From Bog-473 sp963751335 (GTDB lineage: Bacteria; Actinomycetota; Acidimicrobiia; Acidimicrobiales; RAAP-2), in assembly GCA_963751335.1 (NCBI GenBank), contig CAVVUB010000009.1:1-64000 (forward strand): a stretch of DNA of 64,000 bases. The letters are read 5' to 3'. Position 1 is the stretch's first letter. Each line of letters opens with the position of its first letter. Made by a program: the position numbers and the translations under genes. The notes beneath the pieces were generated by a model. That model ran no database searches and was not told the origin of the DNA. It saw only the letters and a list, made by a program, of their open reading frames with translations. Positions 16,309 to 25,071 of the stretch are shown piece after piece.

Positions 16309-18564
16309 GTGCATCAGGAAAATTACGTTCCCGAGCGATTCCCGAAGTCCGCGACCTTGGGGCTGACGCAAAGGATGGCGGCATTCAGTTCGCGGCGACC
16401 TCGCCATACTCTCGCCATTTGGGGTCTTGTGGTCGTGGCGGCTTTGGCACTCGCGGCAACGTCGCTCAAGGGCCTTACAACAAGTGCACACGTAGTGGGC
16501 ACAACCCAGTCCAGTCAGGCCGAAGCCCTCTACGACAGGGTCGTTGGGTCCGCGAGCCAGAAGCCGACCGACGTCATCGTGGTCAGCTCGACGAAGTCGA
16601 CGGCGAGCGATCAGGACTTCAAGATATTCGTGAGCGGTCTCGAGGCAAAGGTAGGAGCCAACCCGGGCATCACCAATGTCGCAGCCAACTTCGCCTCGGG
16701 CAGCCCACTGGTCTCGGATAACCGGCACGCCGCCCTGATCTCGCTGAGAGCAGCGAATGACGCAGACATCAAGCCGGTGGTGAGCGCGGTGGATTCGGCT
16801 AATGGAAGTGGGGGGTTCTCAGTTGCCGTCACCGGCGACCACACGGTGGACAACGACTTCACCACCCTGGCGACAAGCGACCTCCGACGAGGAGAACTGG
16901 ACTTCGGCCTACCGGTGTCGATCGTAGTCCTCCTGCTCGTGTTCGGGGCGGTGGTTGCCGGATTGATACCGATGCTGATGGCACTGCTATCGATCGTCGT
17001 CGGGCTCGGGATTGCGACTCTCGTCGCCCAGGAATTTCACCTTTCGACCTTCATCATCAACATGATGACCGGTATGGGTTTGGCACTCGGGACCGACTAC
17101 TCGTTGCTCATCGTCTCTCGCTTCCGGGAGGAAAGGGCCGGCGGCCTCGACAAGGAGGCAGCCATCCAGCGGACAGCGGCCACCGCCAGCCGCGCCGTGC
17201 TGTTCAGCGGCAGCACATTCGTAATCGCCCTCTTGGGCATGTTCTTGGTCCCGACGAACACCCTGCGCAGCATGGCTGCTGGGGCCGTGATCGTTGGGAT
17301 CGTCTCCGTCGCCGCTGCTCTCACCCTCCTTCCGGCAATGCTGCACCTTCTCGGGGATCGTGTGAACTCGCTGCGATTGCCGGTTGTCGGAAACCGTCTG
17401 GGGAACTCGGGCTCCGGCGAATCCCGGATCTGGCGAATCTTCATCGAAGCAGTTCTGCGACGCCGTATCGTCATGCTGACCTTGACCGTCGGCGTGCTGG
17501 TCGCGTTAGCGGTGCCGCTCCTCGGGATCCATATCGGTCAGAGCGGCGTGGCGACCCTTCCCAACAATCTCCCATCCAAGCAGGGTTACCTCGCAGTACA
17601 GCGCTATTTCCCCAATCAGGATCCCTACCCAGTCGAGATTGTCGCCGACGGTGGAGACGTCACAACCCATGGAGACCTGTCAAAACTCGAGAGGGTCTTG
17701 GCCGGCGATCCCCGGTTTGGATCCGGCACCATTGAGGCGTCTCCCAGCGGCAAGCTCCTCGCCCTCACTGTTCCGATCCGAGGTGATGTCGTCTCAAGCC
17801 CGGACGTGGCCGCGGTACACCTGCTGCGTAGCAATCTCATTCCGTCGATCTTCGCCGGCTCCCACGCGCGCGTCTACGTGGGGGGCAACACGGCCGAGAC
17901 CGCCGACTACTTCAATGCCGTCTCGGCGCCTACGCCCTACGTGTTGCTGTTCGTCCTGGGCCTCAGCTTTGTCTTGCTCTTGTTGGCCTTCCGCTCGCTG
18001 GTGATCGCCCTCGTCTCCATCCTGCTCAATCTCCTGTCGGTCGGGGCCGCGTACGGACTCTTGACCCTGGTCTTCATCCACGGGATTGGCGCAGGCTTCC
18101 TCGGCTTCCAGAAAGTGACCTCCATCGACGCCTGGGTGCCGCTGTTCTTGTTCTCGGTTCTCTTTGCCCTTTCGATGGACTACCAGGTCTTTTTGATGAG
18201 CCGGATCAAAGAACGCTACGACGAGACGGGCTCAACGACCGAGGCGGTCGTTGGCGGTGTGGCCTTGACAGCCAAGATCATCACGGGGGCCGCACTCATC
18301 ATCGTCGTGGTTTTCTCCGGGTTCGCCCGCGGCCAACTCGACATGTTCCAGCAGATGGGATTCGGGGTGGCCGTGGCGCTTCTCCTCGACGCCACCCTTG
18401 TCCGCTCAATCATCTTGCCATGCACGCTGAGCTTGCTGGGAGAGCGCAGCTGGTATCTGCCTCGCTGGCTCAACTGGCTGCCGCGCATTGAAGTCGAGTC
18501 GTCAGAGATTGCTCCTGTCGACGATGACGACGACGACCGAATTCTTGTCCCGGCCGCGGTGTAG
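16309..18564 (+). CDS. MMPL-family RND exporter
   Basis: A 751-residue transporter with two RND halves. Each half has an N-terminal helix, a periplasmic-type soluble loop (residues about 50-175 and 420-530) and a five-helix bundle. The signature proton-relay motifs are LGTDYSLLIVSRFREE in the first half and SMDYQVFLMSRIKERYD in the second. MMPL proteins export lipids, siderophores or drugs in actinobacteria. GTG 16309 is set by a GGAGG site 4 bases upstream; ATG 16375 (MAAFSSRRPRH) is an alternative. An acidic DDDDD run ends the protein. It lies under the control region shared with the divergent TetR gene. Confidence 0.92.
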   Translation: MHQENYVPERFPKSATLGLTQRMAAFSSRRPRHTLAIWGLVVVAALALAATSLKGLTTSAHVVGTTQSSQAEALYDRVVGSASQKPTDVIVVSSTKSTASDQDFKIFVSGLEAKVGANPGITNVAANFASGSPLVSDNRHAALISLRAANDADIKPVVSAVDSANGSGGFSVAVTGDHTVDNDFTTLATSDLRRGELDFGLPVSIVVLLLVFGAVVAGLIPMLMALLSIVVGLGIATLVAQEFHLSTFIINMMTGMGLALGTDYSLLIVSRFREERAGGLDKEAAIQRTAATASRAVLFSGSTFVIALLGMFLVPTNTLRSMAAGAVIVGIVSVAAALTLLPAMLHLLGDRVNSLRLPVVGNRLGNSGSGESRIWRIFIEAVLRRRIVMLTLTVGVLVALAVPLLGIHIGQSGVATLPNNLPSKQGYLAVQRYFPNQDPYPVEIVADGGDVTTHGDLSKLERVLAGDPRFGSGTIEASPSGKLLALTVPIRGDVVSSPDVAAVHLLRSNLIPSIFAGSHARVYVGGNTAETADYFNAVSAPTPYVLLFVLGLSFVLLLLAFRSLVIALVSILLNLLSVGAAYGLLTLVFIHGIGAGFLGFQKVTSIDAWVPLFLFSVLFALSMDYQVFLMSRIKERYDETGSTTEAVVGGVALTAKIITGAALIIVVVFSGFARGQLDMFQQMGFGVAVALLLDATLVRSIILPCTLSLLGERSWYLPRWLNWLPRIEVESSEIAPVDDDDDDRILVPAAV

Positions 18565-18577
18565 GCGGCGGCGGACC

Positions 18578-19504
18578 ATGGCGTGGCACCCAGGCTCCTG
18601 CTTCCTCCGCTCCGATTCTCAACTGGCACAGCGTCTTCGGGAGGCCGCCGACAACGTCCGAGCGACGCTGCTCGCTCTCGCCGGGATAGCGGTGATCTTC
18701 GGGCTTATAACCGTGGGAACGGCTGCAGCAGGGGAGGGAGAGGCGACTGAACGGCACCAAGGGGTGGAGCGGTCTGCCGACGGCAGAAGCCAGGTAGATC
18801 TCTTCGGGGACTCGCTCGGGTACCAAGCCGAGCCCTACCTCGACACCTTTTTCTCATGGACCCACAACTTCACGGTCTCCAACTACACCTACGGCGGCAC
18901 CGCCACCTGCGACTGGCTGAGCAAGATGGCCGTCGCTGCCGCAGAACGACCCCTGGCGGCGCTCCTCGTCTTTTCAGGCAATGCGTTCACGCCCTGCATG
19001 GACGGCGTCGCTCCCCGGAGCCCCCAGTACTACGACCTCTACACCACCTACACGAAGCAGGCCATCGCCGTCTTCAGCGCGGTGGGGACCCATGTCTTCT
19101 TGGTCGGAACCCCCGTCGACGAGACCTCGGTGGCCGGGTGGGACCACCTCGACGACATCTACCGGAGGCTCGCCCAGGCGAGGCCATTCACCGTAACTTT
19201 TGTGGACGCCGGCGCTTCCGTTGAGACGGTTACGGGTGGCTTCACTTGGGCCCTGCCCTGCATGAGTTTTGAGCCGAGCTGTGGCCCCGGCGGGACCAAC
19301 GTGGTCCGCTCGCCCGACGGCAGCCATTTCTGCCCTAACGGAACCTCAGCCCGCAGGGGCGTCACCGCACCATGCGATGAGTATTCGCCCGGAGCTTTCC
19401 GGTTTGCACTCGCCATGGTGAGCGCGGTCACGCAGTACGCGTACTCAACACCACGGTACAAACGATTCAGAGCCCACCCGCGCGTCCGACGAAACAGCCC
19501 ATGA
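18578..19504 (+). CDS. Secreted or membrane-anchored SGNH hydrolase-like protein
   Basis: About 308 residues from ATG 18578, 13 bp after the MMPL stop, so probably in the same operon. One hydrophobic segment (TLLALAGIAVIFGLITVGTA, residues 28-47) acts as signal or anchor. Block I of SGNH enzymes is seen as LFGDSLGYQ (Ser nucleophile) and the C-terminal Asp-His pair as SPDGSHFCP. A middle NAF segment (FSGNAFTPC) fits the block III Asn. Four or more Cys suggest extracellular disulfides. SGNH domains of this type act as acyl- or acetyl-esterases on cell-envelope glycans or lipids. With an MMPL exporter it may process an exported lipid; that link is inference. Confidence 0.8.
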   Translation: MAWHPGSCFLRSDSQLAQRLREAADNVRATLLALAGIAVIFGLITVGTAAAGEGEATERHQGVERSADGRSQVDLFGDSLGYQAEPYLDTFFSWTHNFTVSNYTYGGTATCDWLSKMAVAAAERPLAALLVFSGNAFTPCMDGVAPRSPQYYDLYTTYTKQAIAVFSAVGTHVFLVGTPVDETSVAGWDHLDDIYRRLAQARPFTVTFVDAGASVETVTGGFTWALPCMSFEPSCGPGGTNVVRSPDGSHFCPNGTSARRGVTAPCDEYSPGAFRFALAMVSAVTQYAYSTPRYKRFRAHPRVRRNSP

Positions 19505-19532
19505 GGATCAGAGGATCCTGCTCAATCCTCAT
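19501..19532 (+). terminator. Weak hairpin after SGNH gene
   Basis: ATGAGGAT (19501-19508) and ATCCTCAT (19525-19532) form perfect 8-bp arms with a 16-base loop overlapping the stop codon. There is no T tract, so a terminator role is tentative. Confidence 0.3.
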
Positions 19533-19701
19533 CTGACTCCTCGGCGTCTTCTTCGCTGAGACCCCTGAACGGATGGCCCGAAGAATGCCCTCATTGCCGG
19601 TGAGGCCCCGAACTCCCACGAGTTCGGGTTTGAGCAGTCACATGCTCCCGGCCTGGTCACTCTGATCGCTCGAGCCTCGAAGGATTGAGATCCGCTACCA
19701 T

Positions 19702-19715
19702 CGAACATATGTTCG
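19702..19715. promoter_or_regulatory. SOS (LexA) box overlapping helicase start
   Basis: CGAACATATGTTCG is a perfect 14-bp palindrome matching the Gram-positive LexA consensus CGAAC-N4-GTTCG. The ATG of the UvrD-like helicase lies inside it (19709). The identical 14-mer precedes dinB at 28532. LexA repression of this helicase is a strong inference. Confidence 0.85.
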
Positions 19716-21775
19716 CCTGGATGGAGGAGCTCAACGAGGCTCAGCGAGCGGCCGTCAGCCACGAAGGTGGGCCGCTTCGGGTCCTTGCTGGAGCCGGAAC
19801 AGGCAAGACGACTGCGCTCTCAGCTCGGGTCGCGTGGCTGCTAGCGACTGGAACGCCTGCGGATCGGATTCTCCTGCTGACCTTCACGCGAAGGGCAGCG
19901 CGTCAGATGCTGAATCGGACTGGTGTGATGTGGGCCGCACAAGAAAGGGACGGCCGTTCGGATCCGACGACGAACTGGGTGATGGGTGGAACGTTTCATG
20001 CCATCGCACACCGAACTCTGCGGAGATATTCGCAGGCGCTGGGTATCCCCGAAGGATTCTCAGTTCTGGACCCTTCCGATGCCGCCGATGTGATTGACCT
20101 CGTTCGAGAAGAGGGCTGCTACGCGCAGGTCGCCGGCCAGCGGTTTCCACGCAAAGCACTCTTACTCGATCTCTATTCTCGAGCCGTAAACACTGGGAGA
20201 TCCATCTCGACGGTAACTGCGACAGCGGCGCCGTGGGCCAACGAAGTTGTCGAGCAGATAATCGAGATTTGCCGCGGCTACGTCGCCGCCAAAAGGGCTG
20301 GAGGCATGCTCGACTTCGACGACCTTCTTTTGCTCTGGAGAGCTGCTGCCCTTGATGATCGGTTGGGCCCAAGGCTCGCAAGTACGTTCGATCACATACT
20401 GGTTGACGAATACCAGGACGTGAACGGACTGCAAGTCGATATTCTGAAAGCGCTGCGCCGAACCGACGAACGAATCACGGTTGTCGGAGACGATGCACAA
20501 GCGGTCTATTCGTTCCGCGCTGCTGAACCGCATCACATCTTGGATTTCGAACAAGTCTTTCCGGGGGCTCGGACTGTAATTCTCAGCACCAACTACCGAT
20601 CGGGTCAGCAGATTCTTGACGTGGCAAACAGTGTTGCTGTTGAAGCTCCGGAGGGGTTCTCTGCTGTCCTTCACGCAGCGAACGCACAAGCGGGAATACG
20701 CCCACGCCTCGTGAGGTGTGCCGACGAGGATGCTCAGGTTTCGGCGGTCTGCGAGCAGATACTTGCGCATAGGGAGGAAGGCCTTCTCCTCAAAGAGCAA
20801 GCAGTATTGGTGCGGGCCGCGCACCACTCAAATTTGCTCGAACTTGAGCTTGGGCGTCGACGAATTCCGTATGTCAAGTATGGGGGCCTGCGGTTCGTCG
20901 AGGCCGCCCACGTAAAAGACTTGCTGGCAGCATTCAGATTGTCTGAGAACGCCTCTGACTCACTGGCCTGGTTCCGTCTTCTGCAACTCCACGAGGGAGT
21001 CGGCCCGACCATTGCTCGAAGAGTTCTGGCGGCCCTTGGATTGAGCCATCCCGAGGCCGCCTCAATGAGCTACGAACAAGTCCTTGCTCGGTGGTCCTCC
21101 GCAGTCGAGTTGCTTCCAGCCTCATCTCGCTCCCAGGCCGAGGGTCTTGTCGCGGCCCTTGCTCGTAGAGATGGAGACTTAGTTGTGCGGGCGGAGCGGC
21201 TCCGAGTCGCTATCACTCCTCTCATCGAATCGACATATTCCGATTCGAGCGTTCGTCTCGTCGATTTGGATTCCCTCGTCGCTGGGGCAGCAAAGGCCGC
21301 GCGGCTCTCAGACGTCGCGGCAGACTTTGCCTTGGAGCCCCCGCGGTCGACGTCGGATCTTGCTGGCGATCCGACAATCGACGAGGACTGGCTGACGATT
21401 TCCACCATTCACTCAGCGAAGGGTCTTGAATGGAAGGCAGTACACGTCATAAACGCGACCGACGGAATGGTGCCGTCAGATATGGCATTGGGATCTTCAG
21501 AAGGTCTCGAAGAAGAGCGACGCGTCTTTTACGTGGCATTAACCCGTGCACGCAGAGCGCTTCATGTCTACGTTCCGTTGCGATACCACCACCGGACACG
21601 TGGTCGAGATGATTCCCATGGGTGGGCACAACCATCCAGATTCTTGTCCGCTCGGGTTCGATCGCAGTTTGACGAGGTAGTTATTGAACACGAGTTCGCT
21701 TCATGGGCTTCGGACTCCGGAACAGAAGATGGCTTCGGCAGAGTCGAAGCCGATCTCGAGTCACTCTGGTCGTAG
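19709..21775 (+). CDS. UvrD/PcrA-like SF1A DNA helicase, SOS-regulated
   Basis: A 688-residue ATP-dependent 3'-5' DNA helicase. Q-motif ELNEAQRAAVSH; motif I LAGAGTGKTTALS; Ia LLTFTRRAARQM; II LVDEYQDVNGLQ; III VVGDDAQAVYSFRAAE; IV STNYRSGQQIL; V STIHSAKGLEWKAVHVI; VI FYVALTRARRALHVY. It is shorter than UvrD/PcrA and lacks the long C-terminal tail, ending soon after motif VI. The LexA box spans its start codon, so the mRNA from this ATG would have to be leaderless, or initiation is at ATG 19721. A DNA-repair role is supported by the SOS box shared with dinB. Confidence 0.92.
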   Translation: MFAWMEELNEAQRAAVSHEGGPLRVLAGAGTGKTTALSARVAWLLATGTPADRILLLTFTRRAARQMLNRTGVMWAAQERDGRSDPTTNWVMGGTFHAIAHRTLRRYSQALGIPEGFSVLDPSDAADVIDLVREEGCYAQVAGQRFPRKALLLDLYSRAVNTGRSISTVTATAAPWANEVVEQIIEICRGYVAAKRAGGMLDFDDLLLLWRAAALDDRLGPRLASTFDHILVDEYQDVNGLQVDILKALRRTDERITVVGDDAQAVYSFRAAEPHHILDFEQVFPGARTVILSTNYRSGQQILDVANSVAVEAPEGFSAVLHAANAQAGIRPRLVRCADEDAQVSAVCEQILAHREEGLLLKEQAVLVRAAHHSNLLELELGRRRIPYVKYGGLRFVEAAHVKDLLAAFRLSENASDSLAWFRLLQLHEGVGPTIARRVLAALGLSHPEAASMSYEQVLARWSSAVELLPASSRSQAEGLVAALARRDGDLVVRAERLRVAITPLIESTYSDSSVRLVDLDSLVAGAAKAARLSDVAADFALEPPRSTSDLAGDPTIDEDWLTISTIHSAKGLEWKAVHVINATDGMVPSDMALGSSEGLEEERRVFYVALTRARRALHVYVPLRYHHRTRGRDDSHGWAQPSRFLSARVRSQFDEVVIEHEFASWASDSGTEDGFGRVEADLESLWS

Positions 21776-21874
21776 CAGGACATACCTCGAAATCGCGTCT
21801 GTCTTCAGAGTCTTCGTTCCGATGTTATTTGTCCTAAGTACTCATCTGGCACCCAGTTGATCCCTCGCGCCCTC

Positions 21875-21889
21875 GGCCTCGACGAGGCC
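21875..21889. terminator. Short GC hairpin downstream of helicase gene
   Basis: GGCCTC-GAC-GAGGCC makes perfect 6-bp GC arms with a 3-base loop, 100 bases past the helicase stop. There is no T run on either side, so it is only a weak terminator candidate. Confidence 0.3.
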
Positions 21890-22052
21890 AAGGAGCAAAG
21901 AGGACGGTCACAACGCTTACGACCGCCTTGCGGGGGATCACCCAACGCCACCAGCGGTTTCGCGATCAGCGACGCTCTGCTCGGTCCCCACGGCACAGAG
22001 GAACCCAGGATCCGGTATAAGTAAATCTGTAATCCAGTAATAAGGACTCCGA

Positions 22053-23030
22053 ATGGCCGACACTCTCGCCCGCCCAACCGAGTCGGAAGTCGCGGCTCTT
22101 GACGCATACTCCCAGGTCATCGTCTCAGTGGCTGAAAGTCTGACCCCCAGGGTCGCTGCGTTGCAGGTCTCTCGCCGCCGACGTGACGGGAGCATCGCCG
22201 CAGGTGCCGGGTCGGCTGTGGTGTTCACGAACGACGGCTTCTTGCTCACGAACGCCCATGTGGTTGGAAAGGCTGAGGCGGGGCGGGCCGCCTTCGCCGA
22301 TGGCACGATCGTCCCTTTTCGAGTCGTCGGTAGTGACCCTCTGTCTGACCTGGCCGTGGTCCGCGCCGATGGCGCGACCCCGGCGCCGGCGCACTTAGGG
22401 GAGGCCTCGCATCTGAGAGTGGGACAACTGGTCGTGGCCGTCGGGAACCCTCTCGGATTGGCCGGCACGATCACTGCCGGAGTCGTCAGTGCCCTCGGTC
22501 GATCCCTGCCCACTCGAGAAGGGGAGAACGTGCGCATCGTTGACGACGTCATTCAGACCGACGCCGCCCTGAACCCAGGGAACTCGGGCGGTGCGCTCGT
22601 CATCGCGTCGGGTGAAGTCGTGGGGATCAACACGGCCGTCGCCGGAGTCGGAGTCGGGCTCGCCATCCCCATCAATGCAATCACCCGCCAGATCGTGGCC
22701 ACCCTCGTAGCCGAGGGCCGGGTCCGCCGGGCGTACCTGGGCTTGGCGGGGAACCCCGCCCCACTCCCTCCGCCGCTCGCCGTTCGACTCGATCAGATGA
22801 CCGGAATCCGGATCGAAGAGGTCGTCTCGGGCGGACCTTCCGCAACGGCTGGATTGCGACGCGGCGATCTCTTGGTCAAGGCCAACGGCGACGCAGTTAC
22901 GAGCGCCCAGTCGTTGCAGCGACTGATGCTGGGCGACGCCATCGGCCAGCCACTGGCGCTGACCGTGGCCCGATCCGAAGCCCTCATCGATGTTGTCGTG
23001 ACACCCGAAGAATTGCGTGGAGAGGGATAA
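22053..23030 (+). CDS. S1C (HtrA/DegP-like) serine protease with PDZ domain, no export signal
   Basis: A 325-residue trypsin-fold protease. The catalytic triad is visible: His in LLTNAHVVG, Asp in DPLSDLAVVRADG and Ser in NPGNSGGALV. A PDZ domain follows (residues about 230-320: IRIEEVVSGGPSATAGLRRGDLLVKANG). Unlike usual HtrA proteins, no signal peptide or membrane helix precedes the protease domain, so it should act in the cytoplasm. A TATAAG hexamer at 22016 lies 30 bp before the ATG and could be the -10. AAGGAC serves as a ribosome site. Confidence 0.92.
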   Translation: MADTLARPTESEVAALDAYSQVIVSVAESLTPRVAALQVSRRRRDGSIAAGAGSAVVFTNDGFLLTNAHVVGKAEAGRAAFADGTIVPFRVVGSDPLSDLAVVRADGATPAPAHLGEASHLRVGQLVVAVGNPLGLAGTITAGVVSALGRSLPTREGENVRIVDDVIQTDAALNPGNSGGALVIASGEVVGINTAVAGVGVGLAIPINAITRQIVATLVAEGRVRRAYLGLAGNPAPLPPPLAVRLDQMTGIRIEEVVSGGPSATAGLRRGDLLVKANGDAVTSAQSLQRLMLGDAIGQPLALTVARSEALIDVVVTPEELRGEG

Positions 23031-23100
23031 TCCCAAGCAGATGCGAGCGATGCGATTGGCATCCCAAAACCGCGCACAAATTCCGCTTTCAACTCCACGA

Positions 23101-23124
23101 GAAATCCCACAGTTTCGGGATTCC
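23101..23124 (+). terminator. Possible terminator hairpin after S1C protease
   Basis: GAAATCCC and GGGATTCC form 8-bp arms with one mismatch and an 8-base loop, about 70 bases after the stop. No clear T tract follows. Confidence 0.3.
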
Positions 23125-23205
23125 ATGTCAGGAGCCGCTTCGCTGGTAGGAGTGCGTGGAGTTCCGTTATCCCAGGTGGAGGCCCCAATCGGAGGAACCT
23201 GAGAA

Positions 23206-23280
23206 ATCCGTCCAGTCGGGTTGGAAGGACAAGAAGGTCTCATAACCTGACTGTCGGAGGCTCAAATCCTCCCCCCGCCG
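23206..23280 (+). other. tRNA-like remnant, CAT anticodon, intact 3' half only
   Basis: The segment has a T-arm (GGAGG, loop CTCAAAT, CCTCC), a following CCCCGCC acceptor-like strand, and an upstream CTCATAA loop as in initiator or elongator tRNA-Met. A possible D-arm (GTCC...GGAC) lies further 5'. The anticodon stem pairs only over three bases, and no 5' strand pairs with the acceptor end. It therefore cannot fold as a whole tRNA. This looks like a decayed tRNA gene or the tRNA 3' end left at an integration site. Confidence 0.4.
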
Positions 23281-23439
23281 CTCAGACGTCGCAGCTCAGG
23301 GCCGGTCTTCGGGACCGGCTCGTCCTGCCTGCCCCGAGGTAAATGGGGGCTCGCGGCGATAGCCTTACGCGATGCAGCTGGGGTTTGAGACTTGCCGGAG
23401 GGGAGTACGCGACGGGCCGCTTTCTGGCCTCAGCCTGTA

Positions 23440-24603
23440 ATGGCCATGTCTGGACCATCTCAGTCGGCGGACCACAGACTCGGCCCACCGCAATTGGCCA
23501 CTGCGGAGGAATCGCTCACGTCGGATCGTGCCGCGAAATGGTTGCGTTGGAGAGGTCGATCCTTCGAGGCACCTTGGGTGGCAGGAGTCAACAGCACAGC
23601 TGATCGTCTTGAGGGCGAACTTAAGCGTGTTCCTGACACGACGCAGCCCGACTATCAAGTTGCTGCGGACGCAATCGCATTCGCTCGTCATCTCGCCGAG
23701 CGGCCAAATCTCCAAGTCGAACATCCATTGCGGCTGCGCGGGCTCCGGCGTCTTTGGAGACGGGTCGGATCTTGGTGGGCTGGAGCCGATGTCTATCAGG
23801 CTTGGGCAGCGATTCATATTGCGGGTCAGGCATTGCTTGGAATCGACTCAACGGAGAGCCTTCGATCGCAGCTCGGCGATATGGCCGCATCGCTGGTGAC
23901 AACGCTCACACCAGACGATCTACGAACGTCGCACTACCTCGAGACGCTCGATGTCCTCTCTGACCCACAGCATGAGATTAGTCACAAGGATCGAATGCAG
24001 CTCCGAGCGATTCGGCATGCTTGCGACAGTTCGATGGACAGCGCGCATGCCGACGCAAGGGCCTATCGAAATACTCTCGTTCTCGCGGGCTTGCTCATCG
24101 CCTCCGTGTTGGTCGTCGTTGCGGTGATTTCATTGTTCGATGCTGGGTTTCGGTCGGTCTTTGCGAGCGGCTCGGTAGGTCGTTGGCAGGTCGTTGAGTT
24201 GGAGCTTGTTGCATCCTTGGCCGGACTAACCGGGGCTGTCCTTTCGCTTAAGAAGTACATCGGATTTCAATACACGTATGGCTTGCCCTTCGTACAGGCG
24301 TTCCTCAAGGGCACCACCGGGGCAGCTACCGGTCTGTTCGGAGTCATTTTCGTCCAAGCCGGAATCATTAGTTTTGTAAAGACTGACTCAAATGGCAGCC
24401 TCTTTGCCGTCGCGATCATTTTCGGCTATGCGCAGTATCTGTTCACTCGGCTGGTGGACCAACAAGCGAACAAGGTCCTGTCGTCGGCAAGTTCCCACAA
24501 CGATCCTGGGACCGTGGCCAAGCTGCCCGCCACAACGGTTTCGACGCTTCTCACTATTCGAAGATCGTCCGAACCGCCAGCACCTCAGACGCCGGCCCCT
24601 TAG
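23440..24603 (+). CDS. Unassigned four-helix membrane protein
   Basis: About 387 residues from ATG 23440 (ATG 23446 and TTG 23392 also possible). The N-terminal 210 residues are soluble, mostly helical, with an Arg/Trp-rich patch (LRLRGLRRLWRRVGSWW). Four hydrophobic segments follow: TLVLAGLLIASVLVVVAVIS, LVASLAGLTGAVLSL, a Gly-rich GTTGAATGLFGVIFVQAGII and LFAVAIIFGYAQYLF. The C-terminal tail is Pro-rich. I do not recognise the family. A soluble sensor-like region followed by a compact helical bundle resembles membrane effectors of some phage-defence systems, but no partner gene is beside it, so this is speculation. Confidence 0.65.
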   Translation: MAMSGPSQSADHRLGPPQLATAEESLTSDRAAKWLRWRGRSFEAPWVAGVNSTADRLEGELKRVPDTTQPDYQVAADAIAFARHLAERPNLQVEHPLRLRGLRRLWRRVGSWWAGADVYQAWAAIHIAGQALLGIDSTESLRSQLGDMAASLVTTLTPDDLRTSHYLETLDVLSDPQHEISHKDRMQLRAIRHACDSSMDSAHADARAYRNTLVLAGLLIASVLVVVAVISLFDAGFRSVFASGSVGRWQVVELELVASLAGLTGAVLSLKKYIGFQYTYGLPFVQAFLKGTTGAATGLFGVIFVQAGIISFVKTDSNGSLFAVAIIFGYAQYLFTRLVDQQANKVLSSASSHNDPGTVAKLPATTVSTLLTIRRSSEPPAPQTPAP

Positions 24604-25071
24604 CTGCCCAGGGGCAGATGTGGGCGGTGGAGTTCCCGGTTGCCCAAAGGGTAGGGGCTCACATCTGAGGAGGTAGCCCCCACCGAGTCCAAAACCTCAC
24701 CAGCGTTTTGTCGATCGATGCTGAGGCGACGTTTGGACCCATAAAGGCAACAGCCCCAAGTCGGAACGATGATCGGGGCGCTTCCACGCGCCGCAGAAAC
24801 CGGACAGAAATCCTGCCGGCAGCGTGCTGTCGATCAGCGAGAGTGGCATCGCGTCGCCCTTTGCGAGGGACCGAGCATGTCTCCGAGCGTTCGCCGTGCG
24901 GCGCAGGTCGGCGCGGGCATCTCGTTGCAGATGGGTCTTCATCTCGGCGTGATCGAGGAGACCATCACGTAAACTCGTGCAGCCCTGCTCCGGGAGTGGG
25001 CACGGCCGAATAGGCAAGGGGCACATGATGCTCGCAAAACGGAACGAGAACCGAGTCGGCGGCGATGCAAA
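24604..25071. other. Non-coding stretch with nested inverted repeats
   Basis: About 470 bases with no convincing frame. CAGATGTG (24615-24622) and CACATCTG (24660-24667) form perfect 8-bp arms around a 37-base loop, and GGGGCT/AGCCCC repeats overlap the right arm. This could be the structured 3' end of the preceding transcript. The rest shows nothing I can name. Confidence 0.35.

Noticed and set aside
23206..23280. A functional tRNA-Met gene
   Set aside because: The acceptor and anticodon stems do not pair on the 5' side, so only a remnant is claimed.
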